A stretch of DNA of 34,829 nt from Fibrobacter succinogenes (lineage in GTDB: Bacteria; Fibrobacterota; Fibrobacteria; Fibrobacterales; Fibrobacteraceae): NCBI GenBank assembly GCA_902771595.1, contig CACXXH010000024.1:1-34829 (forward strand), written 5' to 3'. The notes under the pieces were generated by a model that was given only the letters and a program-made list of their open reading frames with translations, was not told where the DNA came from and made no database searches. Shown one piece after another: positions 6,703 to 15,052 of this stretch. Numbering within the stretch: position 1 is the stretch's first letter; the number at the start of each line of letters is the position of its first letter. The translations under genes and the position numbers were made by a program.

Positions 6703-9282
6703 ATGACCATTCTCGAAAAAATCGCCTTGGCGTTGCCCGCCGTAGAATCCCCAGCCCGTTACATGGGCGGTGAAGCGAACTCCGTGGTGAAGGACCACAG
6801 CCAGATGCTCGCCCGCATGGCGTTCGTATTCCCGGACACCTACGAAATCGGCATGAGCAACAACGGCATCCGCATCCTGTACCACGTGATAAACAGGGAA
6901 AGCGACCTTTTGTGCGAAGTCTCCTTCGCGCCGTGGGACGACATGGCCCGCGAAATGGCAAAGTACGACATCCCGCTGTACAGCTACGCGACCTACACGC
7001 CGGTACGCGAATTCGAGGTGGTGGGCATGACGCTCCAGACGGAGCTGAACTTCACGAACGTGCCCTACGTGCTTGAACTGGCCCGCATTCCCGTGTGGCA
7101 GAAGGATAGGCAGGAAAGCGACCCCATCGTCGTCGCGGGCGGGCCGTCGATGGCAAACCCCGAACCCGTCGTAGACTTTTTCGACGCCTTCATGATCGGT
7201 GACGGCGAGAAGGTGATGATAGAGTTCCTGCGGTGCGTAGGCGAAGGCCGCAAGGCGGGCCTCAAGCGCGCCGAAATACTCGAGAACCTCTCCAAAATTG
7301 ACGGCGTGTACGTACCGAGCCTCCGCCCGGTCGTGACGAACGAATTCGGCGCGATTGTGCCGGCGGAACCTGCCACCGGCGCCTACGCCACCACGAACGG
7401 AGTTCGCCGCCTGTTCATCCCGGTCATGGACCCCAAGGACTACCCGGTCAAGAACCTCATCGCAAACATGCAGCTGGTACACAACCGCTTCAGCGTGGAA
7501 GTCATGCGAGGCTGTGCGCAGGGTTGCCGCTTTTGCCAGGCGGGCATCTGGTACCGCCCGTGCCGCGAACTCAACCCGGACGATGTATTGGACATCGCGA
7601 AGGCGGGCATCCGTGCCACCGGCGAACGCGAACTCGGGCTACTTTCGCTTTCTACCGCCGACTACAAGCCGGTCGAGGCTCTCACCGACAGTATCATCGA
7701 CGACCCGTTCTTCGATACCGTCGACGTGAGCCTCCCGAGCATCCGCGTGAACAGCTTCGGGCAGACACTCGCCGGCAAGATTGCCGCACTCAAAGGTGGC
7801 CGCAGCGCCACGTTCGCCCCCGAGACGGGTTCCGAACGCATCCGCAAGATGATCAACAAGACCATCAGCGACCAGGACATGTACGACGCCGCCGAGCACG
7901 CATTCAGCAGCGGATTCAACAAAATTAAGTTGTACACGATGATCGGATTCCCGACCGAGAACGAGGCCGACATGCAGGCGTTCTGCGACCTCATCTTCAA
8001 TCTCGTGAAAATCGGGCGCAAGTACAACCGCGGCATCCAGATTGCAGTCAGCATCGGCATATTGATTCCGAAGTCCTTCACCGCGCTGCAGTGGGCGCCG
8101 TACATGGACAAGGAAACCGCCCTCAAGCACATCCGCTACGTGCGCGAGAAGTTCTTCAAGCACCCGAACGTAAAGATTAACTGGGCCAGCTGGGAAACGA
8201 GCTTCCTCGAAGCCGTCTACAGCCGCGGCGACAGGAGCCTCGGCCCCGTCATCTACGAAGCCTACAAGCAGGGCATCCTCTTCGAGAGCGACGCCTACCG
8301 CTTTGACTTCAACAAGTGGCTCGCTGTATGGGAAAAATGCGGCTACGACACCAGCTGGGTGTACCGCGAACGCGAGAAGGACGAAGTGTTCCCGTGGGAT
8401 TTCATCCATGCGGGCACCACAAAGCAGTACCTGCGCCGCGAATGGGAAAAGGCGTTCGACCCGAATTCCGCGCCCGTTCCGAACTGCAAGTGGGGCGACT
8501 GCCAGAAGTGCGGTATCCCCGGGTTCGGCGCCGAGATCAAGCTCGCCGACGACCCCGTGCGCCACAAGGCGCCGAGCCGCACCCCCGAAGAAATCAAGAA
8601 ACTCGTCGCGGAACGCCGCCCCAAGAAGACCGAAAGTTTCAGCTACAAGATTACCTTCAAGAAGACCGGCCTCAGCCGATTCCTGCCCCACCAGAACATG
8701 CTCAGCTTCTTCGAGCGAACGTTCCTGTGCGCAGGCATTCCGGTAAAATTCAGCGAAGGCTTCAGCCCCAAGCCGCGCATCTCGAACATGGGCGCGCTCC
8801 CCCTCGGGCTCGAAACCTACTGCGAAGTCATCAGCGTGGAATTGCTGCAGAAGCTCGACATCTCGCCCGAGAATCTCCCGACGCTCATGGCGCAGCTGAG
8901 CACGCCGTTCCCGCGGGGCATGGAAATCGTGAACATCGAGCCTCTCAAGCAAAAGCTCAGCAAGCACTTCCCGAAGGCGATGGTGTACCGCCACACGCCC
9001 GAAAGCATCCCGGAAGACCTGATGGAACGATTCAACGCCAAGACGCTCCCCATCGTGAAGAACCACCGCGGGCAGGAAATCAACCTGAACGAGCAAGTGC
9101 TCGGCATAGAAATCGCAGGCGGCACCCTTTTCGTGAAGGTGAAATGCAACGAACAAGGCTGCACCGCGAGCCCGTTCGTGATATACGCCGGCCTCCTGGG
9201 CATGGAAATCGACCCCGCGAAGCTCGACGAAGCCTCAAGGCGTTTCCTAATCGCCAAAATCAGCATGGAATGGCAAAATTAG
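6703..9282 (+). CDS. Radical SAM protein fused to DUF2344 (TIGR03960/TIGR03936 type)
   Basis: An 859-residue protein. The N-terminal part has a B12-binding-like Rossmann region (AFVFPDTYEIGMSNNG, later VVAGGPSMANPEP). The radical SAM core follows with the [4Fe-4S] motif C271-x3-C275-x2-C278 (RGCAQGCRFC). A Cys-rich knuckle, CKWGDCQKCG, lies near residue 590. The C-terminal about 220 residues are the DUF2344 domain (SRFLPHQNMLSFFERT, KFSEGFSPKPRISNM). In many bacteria these two domains are encoded in or near ribonuclease E/G and ribosomal protein L21 operons; here that neighbourhood is absent. The reaction is unknown. The ATG at 6703 is chosen; 40 upstream codons are open but unlike the family. 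Confidence 0.92.
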   Translation: MTILEKIALALPAVESPARYMGGEANSVVKDHSQMLARMAFVFPDTYEIGMSNNGIRILYHVINRESDLLCEVSFAPWDDMAREMAKYDIPLYSYATYTPVREFEVVGMTLQTELNFTNVPYVLELARIPVWQKDRQESDPIVVAGGPSMANPEPVVDFFDAFMIGDGEKVMIEFLRCVGEGRKAGLKRAEILENLSKIDGVYVPSLRPVVTNEFGAIVPAEPATGAYATTNGVRRLFIPVMDPKDYPVKNLIANMQLVHNRFSVEVMRGCAQGCRFCQAGIWYRPCRELNPDDVLDIAKAGIRATGERELGLLSLSTADYKPVEALTDSIIDDPFFDTVDVSLPSIRVNSFGQTLAGKIAALKGGRSATFAPETGSERIRKMINKTISDQDMYDAAEHAFSSGFNKIKLYTMIGFPTENEADMQAFCDLIFNLVKIGRKYNRGIQIAVSIGILIPKSFTALQWAPYMDKETALKHIRYVREKFFKHPNVKINWASWETSFLEAVYSRGDRSLGPVIYEAYKQGILFESDAYRFDFNKWLAVWEKCGYDTSWVYREREKDEVFPWDFIHAGTTKQYLRREWEKAFDPNSAPVPNCKWGDCQKCGIPGFGAEIKLADDPVRHKAPSRTPEEIKKLVAERRPKKTESFSYKITFKKTGLSRFLPHQNMLSFFERTFLCAGIPVKFSEGFSPKPRISNMGALPLGLETYCEVISVELLQKLDISPENLPTLMAQLSTPFPRGMEIVNIEPLKQKLSKHFPKAMVYRHTPESIPEDLMERFNAKTLPIVKNHRGQEINLNEQVLGIEIAGGTLFVKVKCNEQGCTASPFVIYAGLLGMEIDPAKLDEASRRFLIAKISMEWQN

Positions 9283-9380
9283 GCAAAAAGACGATAGTTT
9301 TTTTTTACGAAAAAACGATAGACGGATAGCGAGAGATAGGTTATTTTTTCAATATCTGATTATCAAGGAGTTAACAAAAA

Positions 9381-10079
9381 ATGAAAAAATTCTTTTTGAC
9401 ATTGGTAGCCTCGCTGGCCCTCTGCAGCTACAGCTACGCCCAGGACGATGACGACGAATACGAAGACGACGACACTCCGGCAGCCACCAGCGCTCCCGCT
9501 CCCCAGAGCAGCGCCCCCGCATCAAGCGCTTCTACAGGTTCCGAAAGTGCCGGCGGCGAAATGCTGGGATTCGGCGTCGACCTCCTCGGCGCTATCGACA
9601 ACGAAGGCGCCCAGAAGTTCTACGTGACGTTCAAGCTCTTCCCCGATATGGAAATTTCCGCCATTCTGGCCCTGTACCATCACGGCGAGACAACCCGTGA
9701 ATACAAGAGCCCCAAAGCCGAAGAAGATCGGGGTGACGACTACACCCAGATCCAGATCGGTGCCGGATTCGACTATTTCATTGCGCAGATTCTCCTTCCG
9801 ATTTCCGTCGGCGGCGAATTCCTCTTCAGCCACTGGGGTGAAGGCAACAACCAGGTCACATTCAATGCCTTCGCCGGCCTTCGTGTGAACCTGGTCTCGC
9901 ACTTCTACCTGACGGGCAAGGTCGGACTCGGACTCGACTACATCTCCACGGAAGGAAACGAGGCCGCAGAACGTTGGGAGGCCGGCGCGCTCGTGGGGCA
10001 GTCCAAGGGCGAATACGAAGCCTCCAGGGTCGATATCGGGTTCAAGACCGCGGTACAGCTGCACTGGTTCTTCATGTAA
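9381..10079 (+). CDS. Exported outer-membrane beta-barrel-like protein
   Basis: A 232-residue protein with a clear signal peptide (KKFFLTLVASLALCSYSYAQ, cleavage probably after AYA). An acidic stretch (DDDDEYEDDD) and an Ala/Pro/Ser-rich linker follow to about residue 55. The remainder has alternating hydrophobic strands, Gly-rich turns and a terminal aromatic (LHWFFM), as in small outer-membrane barrels. No specific family is recognised. The start is well fixed by AAGGAG at 9365-9370, 10 nt before the ATG. It is a single-gene transcript, with a terminator directly downstream. Confidence 0.8.
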   Translation: MKKFFLTLVASLALCSYSYAQDDDDEYEDDDTPAATSAPAPQSSAPASSASTGSESAGGEMLGFGVDLLGAIDNEGAQKFYVTFKLFPDMEISAILALYHHGETTREYKSPKAEEDRGDDYTQIQIGAGFDYFIAQILLPISVGGEFLFSHWGEGNNQVTFNAFAGLRVNLVSHFYLTGKVGLGLDYISTEGNEAAERWEAGALVGQSKGEYEASRVDIGFKTAVQLHWFFM

Positions 10080-10103
10080 TCGGGACCTGAAAAGAAACAA
10101 TTC

Positions 10104-10132
10104 AAGCCGCTCCAATCGGGGCGGCTTCTTTT
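10104..10132 (+). terminator. Terminator after the barrel-like gene
   Basis: AAGCCGCTCC (10104-10113) pairs with GGGGCGGCTT (10118-10127), ten pairs with one G-T, around an AATC loop, followed by CTTTTA. It may also act leftwards for the 70-aa gene. Confidence 0.8.
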
Positions 10133-10138
10133 ATATGC

Positions 10139-10200
10139 GGGAGATGATTGCCAACACCACGTTTCACCCGTGGCAGGCTCCCTCCTGGCCTCGCGATGAC
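10139..10200. repeat. REP-like intergenic element
   Basis: On the minus strand it begins GTCATCGCGAGG and ends GGCAATCATCTCC. These ends resemble the widespread family of dispersed bacterial intergenic elements that start GTCATTGCGAG and end GGCAATC. An internal hairpin CCACG/CGTGG is present. It fills the gap between the terminator and the stop of the 70-aa gene. Only one copy is seen in this window. Confidence 0.45.
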
Positions 10201-10204
10201 ACTG

Positions 10205-10417
10205 CTACTCTGCAGGCAATATGATTTCGATATGGCGCGTGCTCACGTTGAGGAAGTGCGTACGGAACAGGTCCTTGTCGTTCCTGTCGCTCACTTTCAC
10301 CTGCGTCACGGCGATAAAGTCCTTGTTTTCGCGGATATAGTCGGTAAGGCGTTCGTCACGGAGCGTGTCGATTTCGCCTGTAATGATAAAGCTGTCGGTC
10401 CAAATTTTTACTAGCAT
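10205..10417 (-). CDS. Small conserved-looking protein of 70 residues, unknown
   Basis: Not assigned to a named family. The sequence has a compact beta-rich pattern (KIWTDSFIITGEID, then RLTDYIRENKDFIAVTQVKV, then STRHIEIILP) with no signal peptide or membrane helix, so it is probably a small cytoplasmic domain. It resembles short bacterial domains that pair a W-T-D strand with a later hydrophobic strand, but I cannot name one with confidence. Codon use matches the neighbours. The ATG at 10417 lacks a Shine-Dalgarno, and TATATTTA ends 4 nt before it, suggesting a leaderless mRNA. It is divergent from the LOG-family gene. Confidence 0.7.
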   Translation of the reverse strand: MLVKIWTDSFIITGEIDTLRDERLTDYIRENKDFIAVTQVKVSDRNDKDLFRTHFLNVSTRHIEIILPAE

Positions 10418-10421
10418 AAGA

Positions 10422-10429
10422 TAAATATA
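10422..10429 (-). promoter_or_regulatory. Candidate -10 box of the 70-aa gene
   Basis: TATATTTA on the minus strand ends 4 nt before the ATG at 10417, the same arrangement as at the GGDEF-fold gene. Confidence 0.35.
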
Positions 10430-10539
10430 AAGTTTTTTCGGCCTAAAAAAGCGTTTTTTGAAAAATTTTTCTCAATTTCGCATTTTGCAACATATATTAT
10501 AGGAAACACAAGGATTTTATCTCACAAGGAATTGATCTC

Positions 10540-11364
10540 ATGACTAAGAAAAAGCAACTTCATCCGGCCCCCGGCAAAATGGCATACCTGAACGAAGAAT
10601 TCATGGAAAGCGACGCTGGCCGCCCGCTCCGCATCCTTTCTGAATTTTTCGCACCGCAGCAAGTGTTCGACCAGGAAGAGATCGACAACACCATCGTTTT
10701 CTTCGGTTCCGCCCGCACCCTGCCACCCGACGAAATCAAGAAGCGCCGCAAGGGCTGCAAGGACAAGAAGGAACTCGCCCGTCTCGCGAGGCTCGAGAAG
10801 GTCGCCGAATCGTACAATGCGGCACGTGAACTCGGGCAGAAGCTCGGCAAGTGGGCCAACAAGCGCCACGAAGGCTACGCCATCATGACTGGTGGCGGAC
10901 CGGGCATCATGGAAGCTGGCAACCGCGGGGCGACCGACGTGGGCACGCCCTCCATCGGCCTCAACATCAAGCTTCCGTTCGAGCAGCACCCGAACCCCTA
11001 CCTCGACGATGCGCTCAACCTGCAGTTCCGCTACTTCTTCATCCGCAAGTACTGGTTCCTGAAAAAGGCTCGCGCGCTCGTGGTGTTCCCCGGCGGCTTC
11101 GGCACTCTCGACGAGATGTTCGAGATGCTCACGCTCATCCAGACCGACAAGTATGCCCAGCAGCTGCCCGTCGTTATTTTCGATTCCAAGTTCTGGAAGA
11201 AGGCTCTGAACTGGGAGTTCTTCGCCGAGACCGGTATGATCAACAAGGAAGACCTGAAGCTGTTCAAGTTCTGTGACACAGTGGACGAAGCTTTCGATTT
11301 CATCACCAGTACTCTGGAAAAGCAAGATACCGAATCAACCGCTCTCGAATGGTACCGCAAATAG
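10540..11364 (+). CDS. LOG-family protein (TIGR00730; nucleoside 5'-monophosphate phosphoribohydrolase type)
   Basis: A 274-residue cytoplasmic protein of the LONELY GUY family, which cleaves the N-glycosidic bond of nucleotide 5'-monophosphates (cytokinin-activating enzymes and bacterial nucleosidases such as PpnN belong here). The two diagnostic motifs are present: GGGPGIMEAGNRGA (about residues 118-131) and PGGFGTLDE (about 185-193). The conserved Arg and Glu residues of these motifs are intact. It is longer than the roughly 190-residue short LOGs, with about 50 extra N-terminal residues and a charged Lys/Arg-rich insertion before the Rossmann core. AAGGA at 10526-10530 sets the start; an AT-rich TATATTAT (10493-10500) upstream could be its -10 region. 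The substrate is not predictable. Confidence 0.92.
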   Translation: MTKKKQLHPAPGKMAYLNEEFMESDAGRPLRILSEFFAPQQVFDQEEIDNTIVFFGSARTLPPDEIKKRRKGCKDKKELARLARLEKVAESYNAARELGQKLGKWANKRHEGYAIMTGGGPGIMEAGNRGATDVGTPSIGLNIKLPFEQHPNPYLDDALNLQFRYFFIRKYWFLKKARALVVFPGGFGTLDEMFEMLTLIQTDKYAQQLPVVIFDSKFWKKALNWEFFAETGMINKEDLKLFKFCDTVDEAFDFITSTLEKQDTESTALEWYRK

Positions 11365-11375
11365 CCGCATATTTT

Positions 11376-11383
11376 TATTTTTG
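11376..11383 (+). promoter_or_regulatory. Candidate -10 box of the kinase gene
   Basis: TATTTTTG fits TAnnTTTG and lies in the 43-nt gap between the LOG gene and the kinase, 24 nt before the chosen ATG. The kinase may have its own promoter rather than depend on read-through. Confidence 0.3.
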
Positions 11384-11407
11384 AGCCCGTTCAACAACAA
11401 AGTATGA

Positions 11408-12511
11408 ATGATGCTTAGAAACCTACTTGCAGAATCTCTAGACCGTATTTCGCGCGACCTCGCGTTGCGTCCGCATTACACGAAAGAAGAATACCAGCGC
11501 TGGTTTGACCAGAACCCCGAATTCTTGCACAACGGGGCGATGGAAAAAATCGAGCTGCTGGAACCGCTCACCCTCGAAGGGACGAACAACCTGTACCGGG
11601 CGAACTTCTGGATACAGCATTCGGGCGACAACCAGCATTACGGGGAGCGCGAAATCGTCGTCAAGATTTGCAAGTACTGGGCAGCTCCGGGCAAGAACCG
11701 ACTGCACAGGCTCAACATGCTGCTGAGCGCCTTCCAGGACGAGATACGCATCAACAACCTGATACGCGCCACCAACATCGAGGGCGTGGTGCAAAGCCTC
11801 GGTGGCGGCATCGCGGGAAGGCACCCGTACCTGAAGATGGAATTCATCAAGGGCTGCGCGCTCGACCGCGTCTTCAAGACGAACCTGACCGATGACGAGA
11901 TGCTCCGGCGAATCGCGCAAATCGCGTACCTCGCCAACACGATCAGCCAGTTGCACTATTACCAAGTCATCCACAAGGACTTGAAACCGAAAAACCTGCT
12001 CCTGTGTCAGAATCCCTCGCACAGGAACAACCACAAGATCCTCATTTGCGACTTCGGTTACGCGCAGGCAAAACTCCGCGAGTCCGTAAACGAATACGGC
12101 GGACAGCTCACGCCCTGCTACAGCGCGCCCGAACAGGCCATCATGGGCGAGAACCTTTCCTCGTCGGTGGACTATTTCAGTTTCGGAATTATCGTGCACG
12201 AGTTCCTGACCGGATACAAGCTGTTCCCGAAGGCAATGGACATATTCATCGAAGACGGCCACAAGATTACCGACCGCTACCTGGAATACATCAAGACGGG
12301 ACGCGAGAACCGATTCAACGACAGCAGGTTCCCGGAGCTTGCGGAATGGATCGACCGGCTCACGATTTTCGACAGTTTCGAACGCATGCAGAACTGTCCT
12401 AACCTTTTCGACATTGCGCACAAACTGCGCGAACGAGTCAACGCCCAAGGGTACCGCGACGTGAACACGGACTTCCTGTGGAACCAGTTGGGCGAATACG
12501 GAAAACGCTAA
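11408..12511 (+). CDS. Soluble Hanks-type serine/threonine protein kinase
   Basis: A 367-residue kinase with no membrane helix, so cytoplasmic, unlike the usual PknB type. Motifs in order: a degenerate glycine-rich loop near LTLEGTNNLYRANF (55-67), the ATP-anchoring Lys86 in VVKICK, Glu112 in the C-helix, HKDLKPKN (189-196) with catalytic Asp191, DFG at 215-217 and APE at 240-242. All core catalytic residues are present, so it should be active. The loop Gly pattern is weak, and a roughly 50-residue N-terminal extension precedes the domain. Either ATG at 11408 or 11411 may start translation. It is followed 15 nt later by the rhomboid-like gene, which is a natural candidate partner. Confidence 0.9.
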   Translation: MMLRNLLAESLDRISRDLALRPHYTKEEYQRWFDQNPEFLHNGAMEKIELLEPLTLEGTNNLYRANFWIQHSGDNQHYGEREIVVKICKYWAAPGKNRLHRLNMLLSAFQDEIRINNLIRATNIEGVVQSLGGGIAGRHPYLKMEFIKGCALDRVFKTNLTDDEMLRRIAQIAYLANTISQLHYYQVIHKDLKPKNLLLCQNPSHRNNHKILICDFGYAQAKLRESVNEYGGQLTPCYSAPEQAIMGENLSSSVDYFSFGIIVHEFLTGYKLFPKAMDIFIEDGHKITDRYLEYIKTGRENRFNDSRFPELAEWIDRLTIFDSFERMQNCPNLFDIAHKLRERVNAQGYRDVNTDFLWNQLGEYGKR

Positions 12512-12526
12512 ACGACGGAGGCAGCG

Positions 12527-13978
12527 ATGCACGGGACAAGGAAATTCACGAGGCGTCTCAAGGTTTACCACTACCTTGCCTTCGCGGCAATACTTGCCAT
12601 CGGCATTTTCAATGCCGTCACCGCGCTCGCCCCCGTAATGCAGCAGAGGGAACTCGAGAAGAACATCGCGCTCTCGTTCGAAAAGTGGTGGCAAGAAGAA
12701 GGCGCTCCTAATTTCAAGATGATTGGCCTTCCCGTCAACGATTCCGCAAGGGCTGTCGAATTCGTGCAATACCGCGAACGCGTACTCTCGTCAGGCAAGT
12801 CCTTCGACGTCGAGGAACGCATCAAGGCCAAGCGGAAAGAATTCCGCGAATGGTGGGAAATCGGCGGCGGCAAGGAAGAATACATCGCAAAGCACGGGAC
12901 ATACCCCAAGGAAGCTCAGTTCGAAAAAGAGCTGTACAAGTTCCTCAAGAGCTACAGGGACCAGTTCCCGCGATACGCCCTGGCTTTCATCCCGAAGGAT
13001 GGAGAATACGGAAGGCTGCTCACCTGCTGGTTCCTCTTCCCGAGCTGGGCCAGTTTCGGCCTGTTCGCCATCTTCTTCCTGTTCGCCTTTATAAAACTTA
13101 GCGACAGATGGGGCGTCATCATCACGCTCGTATCGTTCTTCGCGCTCGCGCTTTTCGGCGGATGCGTTGTCGACGTCCTCACCTCGACGAGTTTCTTCAA
13201 GCAGTACGTGGCAGAACGCTACATGGGCGCAAGTATCGCGCTAGCCTTCCTGCTGGGCGCCACCGCATTCGACAAGGACAAGAGCAACATATCGCCAATT
13301 GTCCGCGGCACGGCAATCGCCGGACTCGTCCTCGACTTTGCCGTCAACTGGTTCGTGAACCCCGGTATATTCGGTTCCGTAGCCTTCGCATCAGTTCCGT
13401 TCTTCGCGCTAGGCGCACTCGCCGGCATCAAGATGCCCAAGCGCCGCAAGAGCCTTTCCGAGCAGCGCAAAGACGCACTGGCGACCCGCATGCAGCGTAC
13501 CGCACAAAGGAACATCACCGCGGAACGGTATGCAAAGACACGCAAAAACATCGACGATGGTTTCAGCGCCGCCCAGAAGACGCATTACGACGCCGCCAAA
13601 ATATTCCTCTGTCAGGCAATGACCGCGCTCCTGCAGGAACAGCCGCTCGATCACGACACCCTGAAGAAAACGGCCGAACGCATAGTGAGCCCAAGCCTCT
13701 ACATAGACGTCCCCAGCACGCAATGGATTGAATGGGGCGGGACGGCAAAGTCCAGAGGCTGTATCGAAGCCGCGCTCTTCTTGCTGGAAAAAGGCCTTTC
13801 GCTCGAAAAAGACCCGAAGATTGCACGCCGTGCGCTCTATACCGTAGGCGAAATCCGCATCCGTTATGGAATCGAGCCCGAAGAAGGCAAGCAACGCCTC
13901 GAAAAAGTCATCGCGCTCGGAGACAACGACCTCCTCGCCACCCAGGCGAAAAAACTGCTAGGAAAAGCGGACAACTAA
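12527..13978 (+). CDS. Rhomboid-like membrane protein lacking catalytic residues, with helical-repeat C-terminus
   Basis: A 483-residue protein with a membrane helix at about 14-36, a charged periplasmic or cytosolic region, then five hydrophobic segments (about 163-190, 194-217, 232-247, 260-278, 283-302). The segments follow the rhomboid pattern: GRLLTCWFLFPSWASFGLF (162-180) where active enzymes have LLTxxFLHxxxxHLxxN; GASI (234-237) for GxSG; and SVAFASVPFFALGALAG (284-300) for the last helix, normally AHxGGFxxG. The His of that helix is Ser/Val, and the His/Asn of the second are missing, so protease activity is improbable. Residues 345-480 look like TPR-type helical repeats. GGAGG at 12517-12521 fixes the start. 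It is co-transcribed with the kinase. The fold call is mine, by eye. Confidence 0.65.
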   Translation: MHGTRKFTRRLKVYHYLAFAAILAIGIFNAVTALAPVMQQRELEKNIALSFEKWWQEEGAPNFKMIGLPVNDSARAVEFVQYRERVLSSGKSFDVEERIKAKRKEFREWWEIGGGKEEYIAKHGTYPKEAQFEKELYKFLKSYRDQFPRYALAFIPKDGEYGRLLTCWFLFPSWASFGLFAIFFLFAFIKLSDRWGVIITLVSFFALALFGGCVVDVLTSTSFFKQYVAERYMGASIALAFLLGATAFDKDKSNISPIVRGTAIAGLVLDFAVNWFVNPGIFGSVAFASVPFFALGALAGIKMPKRRKSLSEQRKDALATRMQRTAQRNITAERYAKTRKNIDDGFSAAQKTHYDAAKIFLCQAMTALLQEQPLDHDTLKKTAERIVSPSLYIDVPSTQWIEWGGTAKSRGCIEAALFLLEKGLSLEKDPKIARRALYTVGEIRIRYGIEPEEGKQRLEKVIALGDNDLLATQAKKLLGKADN

Positions 13979-13987
13979 AAACAAAAC

Positions 13988-14017
13988 GCCCGCAGGCAAG
14001 ACCCGCGGGCAAATTTT
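13988..14017. terminator. Shared bidirectional terminator
   Basis: GCCCGC (13988-13993) pairs with GCGGGC (14005-14010). On the plus strand it is followed by AAATTTTC, and on the minus strand by GTTTTGTTTTT. It ends both the kinase/rhomboid-like transcript and the galE operon. Confidence 0.8.
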
Positions 14018-14035
14018 CTATACGGCCAGAACCGG

Positions 14036-15013
14036 CTACTTTTCGTTCGCGAGGTAGGCCTTCCAGGTTGTCGCAAGGAGCGTTTCCAAATCGCTGAACT
14101 GCGCCTTCCAGCCAAGAACTTCGTGCGCCTTCGCGGGATTCGCCACGAGGGATGCGGGGTCGCCCGGGCGGCGTTCCACAATGCGGTACGGGCACTTGCG
14201 GCCGCTGACCTTTTCTGCCATGTGGATGACGTCGAGCACGGAACTTCCCTGCTGCACGCCCAGATTCACGATGAGGCTCTTGTTGTTCTTCTGCAGATAA
14301 TCGAACGCCATCCCGTGACCTATCGCGAGGTCGTTCACATGAATGTAGTCGCGCACGCCCGTTCCATCGGGAGTGTCATAGTCGTTACCGAACACGAGCA
14401 GTTCCTTGCGCTTGCCGAGCAGGGCTTCCATCACCACCGGGATGAGATTCGCCGGATTCTTCTCGAGCCCGTTGATGCGTCCCTTCACATCGTAGCCCGC
14501 CGCGTTGAAATAGCGGAGAGCCGCGAACTTGATTCCGCGCAGTTGGTCGTACCACTTGAGGAATCCTTCGATGGCGAGTTTCGTGTAGCCGTAGTAATTC
14601 TCGGGTTCAGTCGGGTGCTCCTCATCGACAGGCTGGTACTTCGGGGCGCCATAGGTGGCAGCGGAACTCGAGAACACGAAGTACTTCACGCCGGCAGCGG
14701 AGGCGGCATTCAAAATGTTGATGGAACCCGTTATGTTGTTCACACTGTACTTTTCTGGATTGATCATCGATTCGCCGGCAGCCTTGAAGGCGGCCAGGTG
14801 CACGAGGCCCTCGGGCTTGAAGCTATTCAAAAAAGCCCCAATCTCATCGGGGTTCAGGATATCGCCCTTCACGAATCCCGCCTCGGGGAACAAGTTCTGT
14901 TCGAGACCGCTCGAGAGATTGTCGAACACGCAGACTTCGTGCCCGCGGTCGAGAAGTTCCCTGGTCGTGTGCGATCCGATGTACCCGGCACCACCGATAA
15001 CTGCAATCTTCAT
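14036..15013 (-). CDS. galE: UDP-glucose 4-epimerase GalE
   Basis: Interconverts UDP-glucose and UDP-galactose in the cytoplasm, supplying galactosyl units for surface glycans. A 325-residue extended short-chain dehydrogenase. The NAD-binding motif GGAGYIG is at 7-13, the Ser cluster VFSSSAATYG at about 113-122, and the catalytic pair Tyr141-x3-Lys145 lies in YYGYTK. GVRDYIHVNDLA near residue 220 is the substrate-side signature. An AAGGAA ribosome-binding site precedes the ATG. It lies 39 nt behind queA and is the last gene of the BON-WYL-queA-galE run. Confidence 0.95.
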   Translation of the reverse strand: MKIAVIGGAGYIGSHTTRELLDRGHEVCVFDNLSSGLEQNLFPEAGFVKGDILNPDEIGAFLNSFKPEGLVHLAAFKAAGESMINPEKYSVNNITGSINILNAASAAGVKYFVFSSSAATYGAPKYQPVDEEHPTEPENYYGYTKLAIEGFLKWYDQLRGIKFAALRYFNAAGYDVKGRINGLEKNPANLIPVVMEALLGKRKELLVFGNDYDTPDGTGVRDYIHVNDLAIGHGMAFDYLQKNNKSLIVNLGVQQGSSVLDVIHMAEKVSGRKCPYRIVERRPGDPASLVANPAKAHEVLGWKAQFSDLETLLATTWKAYLANEK

Positions 15014-15052
15014 ATTCTTTCCTTTTTCATTCGACCGCTCTCGCGGACCCAG

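Noticed and set aside
7639..9156. 505-codon minus-strand frame opposite the radical SAM gene
   Set aside because: Antisense shadow; the opposite frame has clear family motifs throughout.
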